Below are positions 62,944-64,000 of a stretch of DNA of 64,000 bases, one piece after another. The first letter of the stretch is position 1. Each line of letters opens with the position of its first letter. The position numbers and the translations under genes were made by a program. The stretch is from positions 496,001 to 560,000 of the forward strand of contig NZ_CP094997.1 of NCBI RefSeq assembly GCF_022869785.1, read 5' to 3'. The DNA is from Dyadobacter chenwenxiniae (GTDB taxonomy: Bacteria > Bacteroidota > Bacteroidia > Cytophagales > Spirosomataceae). The notes under the pieces are model-generated. The model did no database searches and was not told the origin of the DNA. It saw nothing but the letters and a program-made list of their open reading frames with translations.

Positions 62944-63053
62944 GCTATCGGCTTTCGGCTGTCAGCTATCGGCACTAGTAGATAGCCGATAGCTGACAGC
63001 TGAAAGCCGATAGCATTAACTCTAAATCTATAGCCGACAGCCGACAGCTTTTA
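62944..63053. repeat. Heptamer-based palindrome between convergent genes
   Basis: Two 30-base arms (62944-62973 and 62985-63014) form an inverted repeat with one mismatch around an 11-base loop. Each arm is built from four heptamers of the form TnTCrGC. A third, shorter block of the same heptamers lies at 63029-63053, in the orientation of the right arm. The block sits between the AlbA_2 gene and the FKBP gene. It may act as a bidirectional terminator or be a dispersed repetitive element. Confidence 0.85.
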
Positions 63054-63067
63054 TTTCAAATATCTTC

Positions 63068-63496
63068 CTAATTAATCCCAACAAGTTCCAGCTCAAAAAT
63101 CAGATCCTGGCCTGCCAGAGGGTGGTTGGCATCCAGAATTACATATTGGTCAGTAACTTCTTTAACAACAACAGGGATAACCTGTCCGCCATCCTGATGC
63201 ATATTAAGCGTTCCGCCCACTTCCAGGGGAATGTCGGCAGGGATTTGTGATCGTTCGAAATTGATAACCATATCCTCGTTTACAGGGCCATAGGCTTCTG
63301 CATTCGGAATGTGAATGGTCTTTTTATCCCCGATTTCCATGCCTGTAACGCCGTCGTCAAAGCCTTTGATAACCTGGCCGCTACCGAGCTTGAAATTTAA
63401 CGGATCACGTCCTTCCGAAGAATCAAAAAGTTGTCCGTCTGTCAAAGTCCCTTTGTAATGGACCTGCACATTGTCACCTGCCTGCGCCTGCTTCAT
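63068..63496 (-). CDS. FKBP-type peptidyl-prolyl isomerase (SlyD-like)
   Basis: This 142-residue protein has the FKBP fold with an insert-in-flap layout. QVHYKGTLTDGQLFDSSEGRD is the start of the domain, kept here as VHYKGTL and FDSSEGRDP. FKLGSGQVIKGFDDGVTGM is the central helix region, followed by AEAYGPVNEDMVI and the C-terminal NHPLAGQDLIFELELVGI. It should catalyse proline isomerisation during folding, and SlyD types can bind nickel, though no His-rich tail is present here. It is cytoplasmic. Confidence 0.92.
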   Translation of the reverse strand: MKQAQAGDNVQVHYKGTLTDGQLFDSSEGRDPLNFKLGSGQVIKGFDDGVTGMEIGDKKTIHIPNAEAYGPVNEDMVINFERSQIPADIPLEVGGTLNMHQDGGQVIPVVVKEVTDQYVILDANHPLAGQDLIFELELVGIN

Positions 63497-63563
63497 CTTG
63501 TAAATCTTAAATGGTTAAAAATGCCTTACTAACAGTGAAAGAACTGCTTTCAGATTGATAAAA

Positions 63564-64000
63564 TTAATATGCCCGGGCAAAAACCACTCGTCCTGCCGAA
63601 GGCTTTCCTGAGTAAATACAAACACCAGCTTCCTGTTCCTGATTCAAGGGAATGCAGCGAATAGTAGCTTTTGTCTCTTCTTTGATCTTTTCCTCAGTTT
63701 CTGACGTGCCGTCCCAATGCGCTAATATGAACCCGCCTTTGGAATCAAGCACATTATTAAACGCTTCAAAGGAATCCACCTTCGTTGTATTTTCATCACG
63801 GAATGCAAGCGCCTTGTTGTAAATAGATTCCTGAATGTTATCGAGCAACGATTGAATAAATTCAGCAATGCCTTCCAGCGGAACTGTTTCTTTCGTTTTT
63901 GTATCTCTGCGTGCAACTTCAACCGTTCCGTTTTCAAGATCGCGCGCGCCTATCGCAAGACGCACGGGGACGCCTTTCAACTCATACTCGGCAAATTTAT
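63564..64000 (-). CDS. proS: Prolyl-tRNA synthetase, C-terminal part (partial)
   Basis: The gene enters from the right edge and ends at 63564, leaving 145 residues. The segment KFAEYELKGVPVRLAIGARDL matches the anticodon-binding domain of the archaeal/eukaryote-type (ProS type 3) synthetase. The C-terminal part shows GGFILAHWDGTSETEEKIKEETKATIR, abridged here to AHWDGTSETEEKI and KATIRCIP, and ends in GRVVFARAY. It charges tRNA-Pro with proline. The catalytic core lies outside the window. Confidence 0.9.
   Translation of the reverse strand, partial: KFAEYELKGVPVRLAIGARDLENGTVEVARRDTKTKETVPLEGIAEFIQSLLDNIQESIYNKALAFRDENTTKVDSFEAFNNVLDSKGGFILAHWDGTSETEEKIKEETKATIRCIPLNQEQEAGVCIYSGKPSAGRVVFARAY

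Noticed and set aside
63536..63552. Small hairpin between the FKBP gene and proS as a terminator
   Set aside because: The six-pair stem has no T-run after it on the relevant strand.
1..64000. tRNA or rRNA genes, CRISPR arrays, insertion sequences and prophage genes
   Set aside because: No cloverleaf, regular repeat-spacer pattern, transposase or phage structural gene was recognised in the gaps between genes.

Overview
The window looks like chromosomal DNA of a member of the Bacteroidota, most likely order Cytophagales and perhaps close to Dyadobacter or another Spirosomaceae genus. The clues are a protein with a type IX secretion (T9SS type A) sorting domain, DUF5683 and DUF4202 proteins, a vWA/YfbK protein with a carboxypeptidase-regulatory-like N-terminus, an ECF sigma gene next to a TonB-C membrane protein, and promoters of the Bacteroidota form TTG-N18/19-TAnnTTTG. 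The genus is an inference; no rRNA is present to confirm it. No tRNA, rRNA, CRISPR array, insertion sequence or prophage was seen.

Layout. (1) 0-6 kb: the last 18 codons of a gene, a single-domain response regulator, a very large fusion of maltooligosyltrehalose synthase (TreY) with 4-alpha-glucanotransferase (MalQ), a lipoprotein and a DUF4202 protein. (2) 6-10 kb: a vWA/YfbK protein divergent from an ECF sigma factor and a membrane protein with an anti-sigma-like N-terminus and a TonB-C-like C-terminus, then about 0.5 kb without a convincing gene. (3) 10-33.7 kb: a large exopolysaccharide or capsule locus of the Wzx/Wzy type. It has a priming sugar transferase, a Wzc-like co-polymerase with a short TolC-like partner, Wzy and Wzx candidates, eight further glycosyltransferases or related enzymes, and two acyltransferases. 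Mixed into it are a response regulator, a hybrid histidine kinase, a free HPt protein and a three-gene partner-switching set (RsbW-like kinase, STAS protein, receiver-PP2C phosphatase). (4) 33.8-38.4 kb: an mlaE-mlaF-mlaD lipid-transport operon, an EcsC protein and a membrane-anchored endonuclease/exonuclease/phosphatase-fold protein. (5) 38.5-43.8 kb: a T9SS-targeted esterase, a GH43 glycosidase and two DUF2157-like membrane proteins. (6) 43.9-53.4 kb: housekeeping and single genes, including a frameshifted methyltransferase, apaG, ung, a Dabb protein, a zinc-dependent phospholipase C-like protein, a DinB protein, a DEAD-box helicase with a long leader, alanine dehydrogenase with a divergent Lrp regulator, and a radical SAM/SPASM protein. 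(7) 53.5-64 kb: parA-parB-DUF5683-dapB-lepB-lepB, a GH13 glucan enzyme, dprA with an AlbA_2-domain gene, a heptamer-based palindrome, an FKBP-type isomerase and the 3' part of proS.

How it fits together. The polysaccharide locus probably makes, flips, polymerises and exports one surface glycan. The signalling genes inside it suggest that synthesis is gated after translation by phosphorelay and partner switching, comparable in logic to the Vibrio fischeri syp locus. The TreY-MalQ fusion and the GH13 enzyme point to glycogen or trehalose metabolism. The most unusual items are the sugar transferase, which has a pseudo-receiver and a four-cysteine insertion, the built-in partner-switching module, and the roughly 340-base leader of the DEAD-box helicase mRNA.
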